From Anastatus disparis (lineage: Eukaryota; Arthropoda; Insecta; Hymenoptera; Eupelmidae), in assembly GCA_017163975.1 (NCBI GenBank), contig JAFFSR010000397.1, positions 53,501 through 117,500 of the forward strand: a DNA stretch of 64,000 bases, given 5' to 3'. Position 1 is the first letter of the stretch; each line of letters opens with the position of its first letter. Of the stretch, positions 11,815 to 26,744 are shown one piece after another. A program made the translations under genes and the position numbers. The notes under the pieces were generated by a model that saw nothing but the letters and a program-made list of their open reading frames with translations, made no database searches and had not been told where the DNA came from.

Positions 11815-12312
11815 GACATTGAATATTGAATATAAATATATATATTTTCATGTATGATTTATTTTTCATATTGAAATTAAATTCTACATGAAAATATATA
11901 TTTCAAATTGTCATAACTCCTTATTGGTGACTTTTTCTTACACAATCAAAAACTTATTATGAAGTTAATAATAAATAGAAGATAATAAGCCCTCGAAAAG
12001 CAATTTCTGAAGTGGCAAACAATGAGTAATTTCAATTACCATGTAATACATGTAAGAACCAATAGAAAAACTCAAAATGAAGGTCTGCAAAAAAATCATG
12101 CTGATTCTCCTCTTCATTTACAACAAGAAGTATTTTTATGAATTTCTCTCTAAAACATCAGGATTTTCAGAAAAATAATCATAAAGTTAGTACTTTTCAA
12201 AAATTTTGAAAAATTTCCAAATTTCAAGGATCTATGGCTCTTGATTCTTCCAATCTAAATCCTTGAAAATTTTTCAGCGATTTTTATGTTTTTGCTCTCT
12301 CGGCGTGAAATG
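11815..12312. repeat. Single-arm copy of the GGGACATTTCAC palindromic repeat
   Basis: This block matches, in order and direction, the right arm of the palindrome at 39.66-40.69 kb. Shared landmarks are TTGTCATAACTCCTTATTG, AACAATGAGTAATTT, CTCTAAAACATCAGGATTTT and the terminus GTGAAATGTCCCATATATAT. The left arm is absent beyond the hinge. Confidence 0.75.
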
Positions 12313-12329
12313 TCCCATATATATATATT

Positions 12330-12490
12330 AGTCATAAACGGATCTTGGTTGTATTAAGGAGATTTATCGACGAGACCAATGTTTGTTGCTTAGGTTATAG
12401 TCGGCTGAGGGCACCCGGACTACTGCCTAAGCAAAAAACAATGGACTGAAAGATAAGTCTCCTTATTGCGTCCAAGATGTGTAGATGACT
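12330..12490. repeat. Long imperfect hairpin
   Basis: AGTCATAAACGGATCTTGG at the left pairs with ATGTGTAGATGACT-type sequence at the right. ATTAAGGAGATTTATC pairs with GATAAGTCTCCTTAT, and TTGCTTAGGTTATAGTC pairs with GACTACTGCCTAAGCAA. The loop is GC-rich (about 12409-12420). It directly follows the repeat ending at 12312. It may be a small foldback MITE or a structured RNA. Confidence 0.65.
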
Positions 12491-12492
12491 TT

Positions 12493-13058
12493 ATGTCAAC
12501 AAAGGTCGTATGAGGAACTACATCAATATAAATTTAATTTATTTTGTTACGCTTAAAATTGTGTTAATATTATTTTTTAATTCGTTGTTTTATTTTAAAA
12601 TCGCGTTGCGTTAAGTATCGACAAGAGAAGCAACGTTAAGAGTAAGATAAAAGGAGGAGAGAGAGAGAGAGTGTGTGTGCACGCAACGCGAACGTTTTAA
12701 CGCTCCCCACTCTACAAGTTTTAGCATTTAGAAGAGAGAGAGAGAGAAAAAGAGTTCAGCGCGCTGGCCAATCACTGCCTTTCTCATTTCACAACTTGTG
12801 GAATTGGAAATACTTCTATGTAGCGTCAGAAGAGTATCTATCGTTACTAACTTTAAAAAGAAAGTTTATTCGTTGTCTCAGCGCAGGTTTTCACGTGTAT
12901 TGCAGACTACTGAATCATATCACGCTTTGAAGAGCTTAGTAGGACGCATTATATGGCTTAGTGAGATCTAAATAATTACCAATATAAACCACCATATATA
13001 AGATGTCTATATGATATGTGCGTGCTCCATGGATATTACCCCGAATACGACCTTCTGT

Positions 13059-13060
<2 letters not shown>
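12493..13060. other. No recognised gene; GA-rich patch
   Basis: A GC-richer patch at 12600-12930 holds (GA)n at 12657-12672 and 12734-12747 and a 9-bp inverted pair CGCGTTGCG / CGCAACGCG at about 12602 and 12683. An 85-codon ORF here has no family signature. Confidence 0.4.

Positions 13061-13061
<1 letters not shown>

Positions 13062-13110
<49 letters not shown>
13062..13110. repeat. (TA)n microsatellite
   Basis: Alternating TA run of about 24 units. A minus-strand ORF across it is low-complexity. Confidence 0.95.
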
Positions 13111-13116
<6 letters not shown>

Positions 13117-13644
13117 TTTATAAATATATATATATGAATTTTATGAATACAATACCTGTAAACAATAACAATTAAATTATACAAACAATTTTTTAAAAAA
13201 TAATAACTGTAATATCTAAATTTTTATATAAAATATACAAACAATTTTAAAAAAAATAATAACTATAATATCTATTTTTTTATATAAATTATATGAAAAA
13301 ATTGATATTAAAAATATTTTATATAATTTTTGTTTTATAATTTATGTTTTATTTAAAATATAAAAAATATATATTAAAATTTAATTTTTTATACTATTTT
13401 AAATAATTTTAAAAATTGTTTTTTATAATCATTTAAAAATAAAGAAAATAAATATTTTAAAAATAAAATTTTTGCATTTATTCTAGCATTAATTAATTTT
13501 AATACTATAAATTATATATTATTATTATGAGTTTTAAGTCTTTAGATTTATAAAATTATTTTATTATGATTCCTTTTTTATATTTTTTTAGACTTAATTT
13601 TACATCAAATATGTTATTAATTTATTAATATTTAATAAATTCAT
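13111..13644. other. Very AT-rich gap
   Basis: Nearly pure A/T sequence with a short direct duplication around 13180-13290 (TATACAAACAATTTTAAAAAA-like). No gene seen. Confidence 0.45.
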
Positions 13645-13885
13645 TATTATAATATAGGGGGGCAGTGGAGGGGTCGTGGGGTTGCCGTGGGGGGGGGGGG
13701 GTACTTATACCAAAAGCAACAGTAAAAAATATTGTAATATTTTAAACAATTTTACGTTGTTTTGTGGGTGGCTGTGGAGGGGCTATAGAGGGTAGTAGGG
13801 AGGGGGAGGTGGAGGGATGTGTGGGGGGGTCCGAGGGTTAATTTCTGATATAACTATATAATATAGGAAGATATATATATATATA
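13645..13885. repeat. G-rich islands in AT-rich repeat, copy 2
   Basis: G-rich tracts at about 13658-13702, including a run of 13 G, and at 13768-13838 alternate with AT-rich DNA. The block ends with CTATATAATATAGGAAGATA and (TA)n. Inverted, this matches the 3.35-3.56 kb copy. The G-runs could form G-quadruplexes. Confidence 0.55.
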
Positions 13886-13933
13886 TATTGGTTTAAAAAA
13901 TCTAAAATTCACCATAAAGGTGATATCAGATGG

Positions 13934-14127
13934 AGCGGAAAATATGCGACGGAACGTCACAGAACATTGATTCCGTCTTATTATTTTCCGTCAAATTTTT
14001 TCGGGATTGCTCGACACTGACTCCTGATCACTACCTCCACCTTCTCTATCGGGATAGGTCCTCCGCTAGTCGATGCGAGTATGCACGACTAGTACATCCT
14101 CTCCATGTCTACATTGAGACTTAGAGG
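13934..14127. other. Cluster of small hairpins
   Basis: Four hairpins follow one another. They are 13934-13992 (GCGGAAAATA and GACGGAA arms), 14046-14057 (CTATC / GATAG), 14066-14092 (CTAGTCG / CGACTAG) and 14098-14127 (CCTCT / AGAGG enclosing GTCT / AGAC). The block is GC-richer than its surroundings. I do not recognise the family. A 64-codon ORF crossing it is probably chance. Confidence 0.5.
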
Positions 14128-15107
14128 TAACCTTTCCTATCTTCCACTGACATTAGCCTGTATCTCTAGCCTGTACCGAGTTTTGCGGAGACTCTGCTCG
14201 TATTATCTACCACCGGTAAAGAAGATTTTGTCCGTGCCAACTGTCGATAATACCGCAGCCTGTAAATAGTTTATTTTTCTTTTACTTTGATTTGTAACCG
14301 ATACTGTTAGGAATTTATTGATACTGAGATTATTAAAACCACGTCCCTGGTAAAGATAAATACCGACCGCTAGAAAGAGATTAATTAAATCTTAGTTTGC
14401 GTGCCGACGCTTCCGGCCTTTTTCCAAGATCATTAATTAATTAAATCTTGTATTAGTTTTTAGTTTAACTCAATAAATGCAAAGGATATTTATTGTGAAA
14501 AATATAAGACACAACTCATGCTCATTTACCAGTTCCTCTAAACCTTTCCTGTAAATCCGCCCCATCGTTTACCACTTTAGTTTGATGCTTACTTATTTCA
14601 TTAATTTAATTATTATTTAAACGCAATAGTAAGTACCTTTTTCTTTAATATTAATTACAGATAAATTTTCATGCATATTTTTTTATTGAAGTTAACTTTT
14701 CATTATTAAACTTACTTTTATTCTCATTATTAAATTCAGTGATTTCCATCTAGTTTATAAGTTCTGAACTTTAGCTTATTTAAACTTCCAATCGACCATC
14801 TTCCAGCATTAACCCTAAGGTAAAAAGTAAAAGTCTGATGCCGCCGAAGTCAACGAGTTGTGTACAGCCACCACCGAAAAAGTCAAATGTTACAACCTAT
14901 ATAAAAAAACAAAATTTATGATGCGAAACTCAATCTGCGATTCGAAGTTCTCTTATGTCTGTAGTAAAATATGCAACGCTGCCATTTGAGGTACGCATTT
15001 AGAAAAATATCATATTATTATCCCAAGACAGTCAAAACATCGCTTATTTATATTACAAAAATAAACACTGATAGTATCGCCACTAGCTTAACGTTTTCAT
15101 TAAATTT
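14128..15107. other. No recognised gene
   Basis: Moderately AT-rich DNA with a few short inverted repeats, for example AGATTAATTAAATCT at about 14378. It gives no coding signature. Confidence 0.4.
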
Positions 15108-18855
<3,748 letters not shown>

Positions 18856-18859
18856 CTAC

Positions 18860-18918
18860 GCTACTACCCCGCCTGTAAGGTGTCCTTAACTGGGACACCT
18901 TACAGGCGGGGTAGTAGC
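18860..18918. repeat. Perfect 26-bp hairpin at the edge of the ATC array
   Basis: Positions 18860-18885 and 18893-18918 are perfect complements around a 7-nt loop TTAACTG. The arms are GC-rich, with CTACTACCCCGCCTGTAAGG as the left core. It lies between the trinucleotide array and the 5' side of the R1-type LINE. Confidence 0.9.
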
Positions 18919-19068
18919 TCCACTGCGCCTAGAGCTCCCATAATGAACGAATTGTCTTTAGTCGAGTAAATGTTTTTATGTGACGTCTATTTTAACTCAA
19001 AACAAAACTAATGTGGCTAGAAATAGCCAAACCAACTATATAGATACCCGAGCTCATAGAGCACGTGG

Positions 19069-19124
19069 AATTCCTAATCGAAGCACTGCTGAACCTCCGT
19101 AAGGCAGTGCTTCCATTAGGAATT
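19069..19124. promoter_or_regulatory. Hairpin before R1-type ORF1
   Basis: AATTCCTAAT and GAAGCACTGC (19069-19089, separated by one C) pair with GCAGTGCTTC and ATTAGGAATT (19104-19124). This gives a 20-bp stem with a single C:C mismatch and a 14-nt loop. It ends five bases before the first ATG of the LINE ORF1 at 19130, so it would lie in the 5' untranslated region. A regulatory role is inference. Confidence 0.6.
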
Positions 19125-19129
19125 TACAG

Positions 19130-20106
19130 ATGTCCTCTGAGGATACAGAGATGGAGCTGCCTCCCAGTGCGACGGCTTAGCGATCTCGAGAGGAGGACTC
19201 GAGTGAGTCAGCACACAATCTTGATACTCGTTGTCCCCTAAAGAAGACCAAAGCCGGAGACCAAAGCGGTTCTTTTAAAGTCGTCCAATATACGCAAAAC
19301 AAAAAGGCTGCCAAAAACGAAACGCAGCGGTTGCAATCGCAGACGCAGTAGCAGCAACTACAACAACAGCTAGAGCAGCAACCTAATAAGATATACCAGC
19401 AGCCAGAACATCGGCTAACATCACAGAGTAATCTGCACAACAGCTGCCAAGAAAGAAAAAGAAAGGAGGAGAAAGACCAAAAAGAGATCAGCCGCCGTCT
19501 TTATCAAGCCAGAAGAAGGCATGGCCTACAGTGATGCCCTAAAAGACATCCAGCAGAAACTCATCACAGAAAGCCTGATGAACAACATCAGAGGAATAAA
19601 GAAAACCAGGACTGGAGATGTCCTGATAGAGTTGGACTCAACTAAGGTCTCAGCGACCTTTAGTGACACGTTGAAAAGGATGGTTGGCGAAAAAAGGAAC
19701 GTTGGAGAGATCTACCCAAGAAAACGGTCGAGATAAGAGACATTGATTGCCTTGCCAGAATAAAAGAAGTAGAGACAGCTGTCAAAGCCATTTTTATAGA
19801 AACCAATAAGGAAGTGGGTGCATTTAGCGTCATAAAGCTTCGCCTGGCCATTGTTAAGATGGAACGAGAGCAGGTGACGTTCTTCCTATCGAAAAACAAA
19901 ATAAAGATCAGCTATATCAAATGCCGTACTAGAAGTTGGCAAAGAGTTCAGCGCTGTTTTAGGTGCCTGAACTACGGTCACCAGTCACGCAACTGCCAGG
20001 GGTCCAACCGTAGCAAGATAGCTTCAAGTGTGGCAAGGAAGGTCACAAGTAATCGTCCTGCACAGCTGCTGACGCTCAGTGCATTTTATGTACCAAACAG
20101 AAAGTA
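19130..20106 (+). pseudogene. R1-clade LINE ORF1 (Gag-like), broken
   Basis: The reading starts MSSEDTEMELPPSATA and hits a stop. A glutamine-rich segment follows, then GMAYSDALKDIQQKL with TRTGDVLIEL at 19521-19630, as in R1/TRAS-type ORF1 proteins. Next comes a CCHC-type knuckle, RCFRCLNYGHQSRNCQ, at about 19950-20000. ORF1 proteins of non-LTR elements bind the element RNA. Several frameshifts and stops are present (for example after 19735). The usual second and third knuckles are degraded. Confidence 0.75.
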
Positions 20107-20189
20107 GGACAAGCAGAGCGGAAACACATCCCTGGATCAGGCCAGTGCAGAGTCTTTCGCGAGACTCTAGACCAAGTTAAAAGACAAAG

Positions 20190-23013
20190 CTAATAGTAGG
20201 CCATATAACGGTCCTTCAAGCCAACTTACATAAAAGTGACCTAACCAACATTCTCTTAAATCAAATCAAATTTGAGACAGAGGCTGATGTGCTCCTCATA
20301 AGCGAGCAGTATACAAAGTGGTCAGTTAAGATCTGGTTTAAAGACGAGCTTACCATGGCAGCGATCTACATAGATCCAAACAAGATCAGAGTAAATGCAA
20401 GCGGAGCTGGAAACGGCTACATGTAGGTGAAAAGCGAAAACGCTATATATGTTAGCTACTATTTCACTCCTCACACGCTGATAGATAACTTTAGGCAAAG
20501 GATGGATATGCTAGAAGACTCTGTTCGCAGAATGGGAGGCGAAATAGTAATCGCAGGCGACTTTAACGCAAAAGCGTTGAAGTGGGGAATGCCAGTGCAG
20601 GACAGGATCGGTGAATACATCATAACGATAACAAACAGACTTGGTCTAACAGTCCTAAGCATGGAAGCACTTCAACTTTCAGACGAGGCGTTAGCGGTAT
20701 GATTCCAGGTGTGTCTTTTGCATCTGAAAATCTTGCACGTCGAGTGTCAGATTGAAAGGTGCTCGAGACATTCAACAGAAGAAACCAATAGTACATCACG
20801 TTTAAAATTGGTGACAAACCTTTCTCATCGAAGCGAGACGTGGCTAGACCAATCCGATAGAACGTTGCTAAGCTGGACACAGACAAATTGTCCAAGTACT
20901 GCGGCAAACATATGATAACTCACCAGATGCAACACTCGCCACTGAAAGCGCTGATGCTACTGAGGCCCTCGTAAAAGAGACGATGAGTCTTATTCACTGA
21001 GCCCGTGCATTGATGCCGCACACGGGATCACGGCATAAAAAGCGTCTAGCGTATTGACCAAAGACGTCAACAGAGAGGTGTGGGGCTTGACCTACAAGAT
21101 TGTGACCAAGAAGATTTGCGCCGCCTCTACGTTGCCATTCGAAGAAAAGACCATGGCGAACAGCATGAACTGTCTGTTCCCAACTCATCCACTGATCGCA
21201 GAACAAGAGAATCATGGAGAATCAGGAGAGATTACACTTCTTACAAACGAGGAATTACAGATTGCCGCCAGAATGATGCAGAACAAGAAGGCACCTGACC
21301 TTGACGCGGCGGAATACCATCCGAGGTCTTTGAGTGCATAGCGGGAAAAGCACCATCTCTCTTGTTGAACATGTACAACGCACACCTCCAGACGGGTGTG
21401 TTCAGCACCCCTTGGAAGGTTGTACTAATCGATAAAAGAGAGGGGGGTGATCCCCGGCTTCAATCGTCCTACAGGCCATTGTGCATGTTGGATGATGCAG
21501 GGAATCTGCTTAAAATGCGATTACAGGGAGTTGTGCAGGCGGTTGGTGACCTCGCTGGCAACCAGTACGGTTTCCGGAAAAAGCGGTCTATCGTTAATGC
21601 AGTAAAAAAAGTAGCAAAAGTGGCGAGAGAAATATGGGCTGGAAACCATCATTCCCGTCTTATTGCATTCCTCGTCCTGCTAGATACTAAAAACGCTTTC
21701 AACTCGGCAAGGTGGCCAGATCTCCTTGCTGCGCTGAGAGCGTTTAGAGTACCAGAGTACCTTATGCGAGTGATACGGAACTACCTGAAAAACTGTATCC
21801 TCCGCTACGACACAGAAGAAGGCCGGCGTAAGAAGGACCTTAGCGCAGGTGTGGCACAGGGGTCGATCTTTGGACCAGATTTCTGGAACATCCTGTACGA
21901 CGCATTACTCAGACTTGCGATGCCGGACGGGGTGAAAATGTTTGCGTACGCCGATGATAACGCTTGAGTCAACAGCGCACGAAACGCAAAAATATCACAG
22001 CACTTACTAAACAGCCAACTGGAATGCTGAACTCTAAATGGATGATAAACCACGGTCTCAAAATTGCGATGACTAAGACAGAAATAGTGTCCTCAACCTG
22101 GAGACACATTAACATTGAGTTTTCCATGAAGGCAGGCGTGAGCGTGGTGCAGGTAAGCCGGGAGGTGGTGTATCGTAGCATAAAGTTAGATGCGAAACTA
22201 GCTTTATGCCAAAATACATCGCCTCCTTTTTTGTCGCACCTCAAATACGTTGCAAACAAAGCAATGAAGAAAACATTGCAGTTAAGTCATCTTATAGCCA
22301 ATACCAGCGGCCCAAAATCAAGCAAACGACAACTCTTAATGTCAGTGACAACGTCCATCTTATTGCACGGCTCTGAAATACGGGCTGATACAATGAGAAA
22401 GAAGACGCACCGGAAAACATTATCTACAATTCAAAGGAGAGGGACTCTCAGAGTTACCAGCGCTCATCGCACTGCTTCGGGTCCCACGGTGCTAGTCATC
22501 GCCGAAATCATCCAGATTGAATTACTGGCGATAGAACGCAAGCGAACCTATGAACGGAAGGAATAAACAGAAGAAACTGGAATAATTCAAAAGAAAGAAA
22601 GACAAGTAACCATGGAATCCTGGCAAAGAACATGGAATCAAGAGAAAGACGGCCGATGGATCTGCTAAGGAGCTGGCCTCATGTGTTGAAAGAAAACACG
22701 GAAATAATAATTATTACCTCACCTAGTTCCTCAGTAACCACGGGTATTCTTGCTCCTATCTCAATAACATGGGGAGGGCTCAGGACCCGGGATGCATCTT
22801 CTGTTTCTCTGATTGCGACGATGCGTATCATACCTTTTTCGTCTACCATCGGTAGAACGAAGAAAGAAGCCAGTTCGAGGAAATAGTCGGACAACTAACA
22901 TCGGAGACTATCGTAAACGAAATGATCTCGGCTAAAGAGAAGTGGGACGCTACGGCAAGTTTTGTCGAAAGCTTACTAGGGCAGAAAAAAACGTATTTAG
23001 ATAGGAAAATCAA
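20190..23013 (+). pseudogene. R1-clade LINE ORF2: endonuclease and reverse transcriptase, broken
   Basis: An apurinic-like endonuclease starts near 20195 (ITVLQANLHKSD) and has GEIVIAGDFNAKALKWG at about 20540-20590. The RT domain is best seen at 21362-21967: SSYRPLCMLDDAGNLLKMRL, NQYGFRKKRSI, AGVAQGSIFGPDFWN, and FAYADDNA, which is the catalytic YADD. Downstream is a C-terminal CCHC-like finger (C-F-C then DDAYHTFF) at about 22795-22835, typical of R1 elements. ORF2 copies element RNA into a nicked target. Stops and frameshifts separate all modules. The 3' end of coding is TAG at about 23013. The clade call rests on order and motifs; the target site is not evident. Confidence 0.8.
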
Positions 23014-23900
23014 TTAGAGTATGAATTACACCACGGAGGCCAGACTGATGCTTCTTTATAGCCTAAAGGCATTAGCCGGTCCCATAGATTCGGGTTACGA
23101 GATTGAAGACGATGATTCCTCTTACATAAGGAAACAAATCGTGCGCCATAGGAATATCTGAAGAGGTAGCGAAAGTGCGAGATTTCGCTGTAGTGCGAGT
23201 GTCGTGGGAGCTCGGCGAGCCAGCGGGTCGCTTCCTGCACGTACGTATTTGAATCGCGCGCGTCTAAGTGTGAGCGTGAGTCAGGCGCGGTAGATGGGCT
23301 AGCCCCACGTGGGGCACAAGACCCTTTCTAGTCCACGAGAAACAAGACTGAAGATATAAAAAGGACTGATTTTGCTCCTCTTTACAGAGCCGGTCCTATA
23401 GGCAGATGGTGCCTTAGCAATTATGCGATCAGCAAAGGTATAGATGTAAATTTAGAGGCGAGCATGGCCCTTTTTCAGAGTTTCGCTGCAGACCATTAAG
23501 GAATGTATTTCGTGGAAGAGAATTGTCGAATTTTCCTCCGAACTGATCTATTTACATGCGTAGTTATGCATACATGTGAGAATAAGAAGTGTTAGATTTA
23601 GTCTTTATACACTTTTTAGGTTAAGGAAACTAATCTAGTCACAAAATAAGATCAGAAGTAAAGATCTGAAACGATCAAAAAATGATACCTCCTGAACTAA
23701 TGTGATAAGCAGATGACAGGAGAAACAAATATCAGAAGAAGGAAAATTCTTTCCGTGCAATGACTGCATTTTATTGCTCTCATTTCGCAGTAAGAAAGCA
23801 TGGTTTTAGAGATTTGCCACGCATGGGAACTCTTTCACATAGCGATGTATATTACGTCTAGCTAAACTAGCCCAAGATACCAACTGCAGGTCTGTATGCA
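23014..23900. other. LINE 3' region and unassigned DNA
   Basis: GC-richer sequence follows the LINE stop for about 500 bp and probably includes its 3' UTR. No poly-A or microsatellite tail was pinned down. The rest has no recognised feature. Confidence 0.35.
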
Positions 23901-23947
23901 AATTTTTCAATTTTTTACTACTATGAAAAATTATTATTATTATTATT

Positions 23948-24345
23948 TGTTGGATATGGCGCAGGGCGCTCAGTATATATGTAGAGGTTGTATCTCATGT
24001 AACCATGAAATTTATCTTCTCCCTTCATTTGTCAGTCTTCGACGTTCAATCCGTCTCTGGTCGTTTCTCGTCAGTCAGTCTGAGTGCGCGCCTTCAACCG
24101 TTTGGTTCAGCGTTTTGATATTTTCTCTAATAGAAAGCCTTTCTTTGTTTTGTAATAGCGACTTAATGAAGTGTATTATAATTTCATTAATATAAATTAT
24201 CAGTAATAAGAATAATCTTTGTTTGTAATTTGACGGGTTACTCTTATATATAATAAACTACTCAATAAGGTATTTTATTAAATTTGTGTTTTATTTAGAA
24301 AATCACCCAAATAAATCTGCTAATTATTCAATATTATTCCACAAT
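23948..24345. repeat. Possible solo LTR
   Basis: The block begins TGTTGGATATGGCGCAGGGC and could end in ATTATTCCACA. It contains TATATATG and a TCAGTCAGTC initiator-like run at about 24072, and AATAAACT at about 24249. These are LTR-like features. I found no target-site duplication and no partner, so this is tentative. Confidence 0.3.
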
Positions 24346-24690
24346 AATAGTATTTTTTTAATATTACTAGAAAAAAATTCGGGTTTTTTCAACGCTTAGT
24401 GGCCTAGCTTTACATACATTTCTTGACTTATTAAGATATCAGTATAACGAATTTCATATTTTATAATTATATAATCTACTAATCATTGCATTTATCAATA
24501 AAAAATATGGAAACTTTTTTGTTTGAAAATAATCGTAATATTAACTAAAATATTCATTTTTATATTCAAAATTATAAATTTTTATAGTATAAAATTATTT
24601 TATAAATCTTTGAATTCAGTTTTTATTATATTTCTATAAAAATAATCATATAATAATTAATATTATATTCATAATTCTATACTTTTAACC
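24346..24690. other. AT-rich gap
   Basis: AT-rich DNA with no recognised feature. Confidence 0.4.
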
Positions 24691-24696
24691 TTTTAA

Positions 24697-24828
24697 GGAC
24701 GGGAATGGTCAATATTTCGACCACTCAAGTATCATAATATTTTTGAGTGTTTTAACATAATATTATCCTCAAAATCACTCAAAAATATTATGATACTTGA
24801 GTGGTCAAAATATCGACCAGTCCCGTCC
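24697..24828. mobile_element. 132-bp TTAA-flanked palindromic MITE
   Basis: It is flanked by TTAA at 24693-24696 and 24829-24832. The arms GGACGGGAATGGTCAATATT and the complementary right arm continue through CACTCAAGTATCATAATATT, about 60 bp each with few mismatches. It has no coding capacity. The terminal sequence differs from the GAGGAGG-type TTAA elements in this window. Confidence 0.85.
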
Positions 24829-25166
24829 TTAAAAAATTAATAATCATTGATATGTATTTTGATGTCCTAAATCATGAAGTATAAAAAATTTAAAGTATTA
24901 ATTTAATACCTTCGTTCGCAACTATGTTTAACAAAGTGTTTGCACTTACAGTATCGTGTCGAACCGTATTTTGTTTTGTAAATAAGAATATGGAGGTGGA
25001 CGTTCAGTACATTTTGTACTAACTAGGAGAGGGTCAGATCTCCGGATCACGAATTTTGCTCAAACTTTAGGATAAGTTTTCAGATGTCAAAATATGAAGG
25101 AAGACAGAATTCTAGACTCTAATGTTCAATATTTTCCTAGTTACAGATAAATAAAGAAATTTACTG

Positions 25167-25542
25167 AAAAAGTTACTAGATTTTTAAACGTTTATAATTC
25201 TTCAGCATTAACAACTAGAAGCTTAAAACTTTTTTCAAACGAAAGCTAAGCTCAAATCCTTTCGAAATAACACTCACGGTATCTCAAAATATTATTTTTT
25301 CCCACAGTAATAGCGTAATAAAGATTGAACCCAATTTCATCATTTATTATTAATTAATATTTTAAAAAAGAAATTCAGGTGTAATCTTTATTACTCTATA
25401 ACTGTAGGAAAAAAATAATATTTTGAGATACTGTGAGTGTTATTTCGAAAGGATTTGAGCTTAGCTTTCGTTTGAAAAAAGTTTTAAGCTACTAGTTGTT
25501 AATGCTGAAGAATTATAAACGTTTAAAAATCTAGTAACTTTT
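25167..25542. repeat. 376-bp palindrome with ~160-bp arms
   Basis: The left arm 25167-25326 (starting AAAAGTTACTAGATTTTTAA) is nearly complementary to the right arm 25383-25542, with a 56-bp spacer. No TTAA or clear target duplication was seen at the ends. It is probably a foldback MITE. Confidence 0.75.
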
Positions 25543-26106
25543 AATGTCACTTTAATGTCACTTCAAAATTCCTTTTGAGAATAATTTCTAGGCCCATTAC
25601 GAACATTTAGGCATCATTTTTAAAATCGGTTTACACGGCCGATTTAGAGAAAAATAGATAAGAATGAAAAGAATAATTCAAAACTAAACAATTTTATTTT
25701 ATTTATAAAAGAAGCTCAAAAGTGATCGGAACGTAGGTATAATAGTAAAAGTATAACAAAATTAAAGAATATTAGCCTTATGTTATGGAGCTATTGGGCT
25801 CAAATATTGAAAATCTTGTTGAAAAATAATTCTATAGCTATTTACATATGAATACATAGTATTCAAAAAATGTAAATATTTACATGGATGCCATCTTCTA
25901 ATATATTCTTTAATTTGTTAAAGTCCATATCATATGTCAGATTTTCAGCAATTCAGTCGTAATTTGAAACTTTCTTAATTAACAAGAACAGGTTCTCACC
26001 TCTAGGAAACAGATTTGGCTGACGGGTTCTTTCTTTTCGTCTAATGAACCTAGAGACTAAGATAAAGCCATTTTTCGAAAACATAGTAAAAAGAAGCTCT
26101 TAAAGA
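25543..26106. other. No recognised gene
   Basis: AT-rich DNA. A diverged direct repeat TTAATGTCACTT occurs at 25541-25565. Nothing else was recognised. Confidence 0.4.
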
Positions 26107-26580
26107 GCCACGGTGGCTCAGAGGCTAGAACATCCGACTCTCACCCAGAGGGCCGGGGTTCGAGTTCCGGTGAGGGCGGGATTTTTTCCATTTTTAATTA
26201 AAAGTGGAAAATTTTCTGAAGTCACTGACACCGTGGTGGACCACCCCCGAATGATTTTCCGCGGTTTTAACAAAAACCGCAGATAATTATTAGAGGGTCA
26301 ATAAGGCAGGATACGACTGCTCCACTACTATAGTTGAGCCGGAACGTTCTGCCGGGTTAGTGTGAGCTCTCGATGCGCTAAAAAGGATGGGTAGAGCGAG
26401 TCTTTCCGCCTGAATAGGTCTGCACGACCGAGCACGCATACCTTCCGGGGTAAAAAGGTATGGGTTCGAACGCGAAAACACCGGAACACATAGGTGGTCG
26501 AGGTATCCCGTAAAAAGGTTATAGAACCTATACGGGTATGGTACTTGAAAGATTATCTGAAAGAAAGATAATAATGAGAT
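26107..26580 (+). repeat. tRNA-derived SINE
   Basis: The head (26107-26180) is tRNA-like, with an A-box-like TGGCTCAGAGGC at about 26114 and a B-box-like GGTTCGAGTTCC at 26157-26168. These are internal RNA polymerase III promoter elements. The acceptor stem does not close well, so it is not a working tRNA. The body is GC-richer than the flanks and has hairpins such as GCGGTTTT / AAAAACCGC (about 26260) and ATACCTT / AAAGGTAT (about 26440-26465). A purine-rich end near 26550-26580 may be the tail. Confidence 0.65.
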
Positions 26581-26744
26581 TACTAGCTTCTCTACAAATA
26601 TTTACTAAGAAGCTCTTATAAAAACTTGATAAACCAAAAAACTAAAACTCTCATAGAAAAATATAGAAAATATAAAAGAGAGTATAAGTTTGATACTTTA
26701 ATTTAAGCTTTATTACATCAGAAAATCTTGCCTAGTTCAAAAGT

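Noticed and set aside
22632..22894. Two overlapping ORFs near the end of the R1-type LINE
   Set aside because: Out-of-frame and antisense shadows of the ORF2 C-terminal region.
26107..26180. Functional tRNA gene
   Set aside because: The boxes are present but the acceptor and anticodon stems do not close properly and a SINE body follows.
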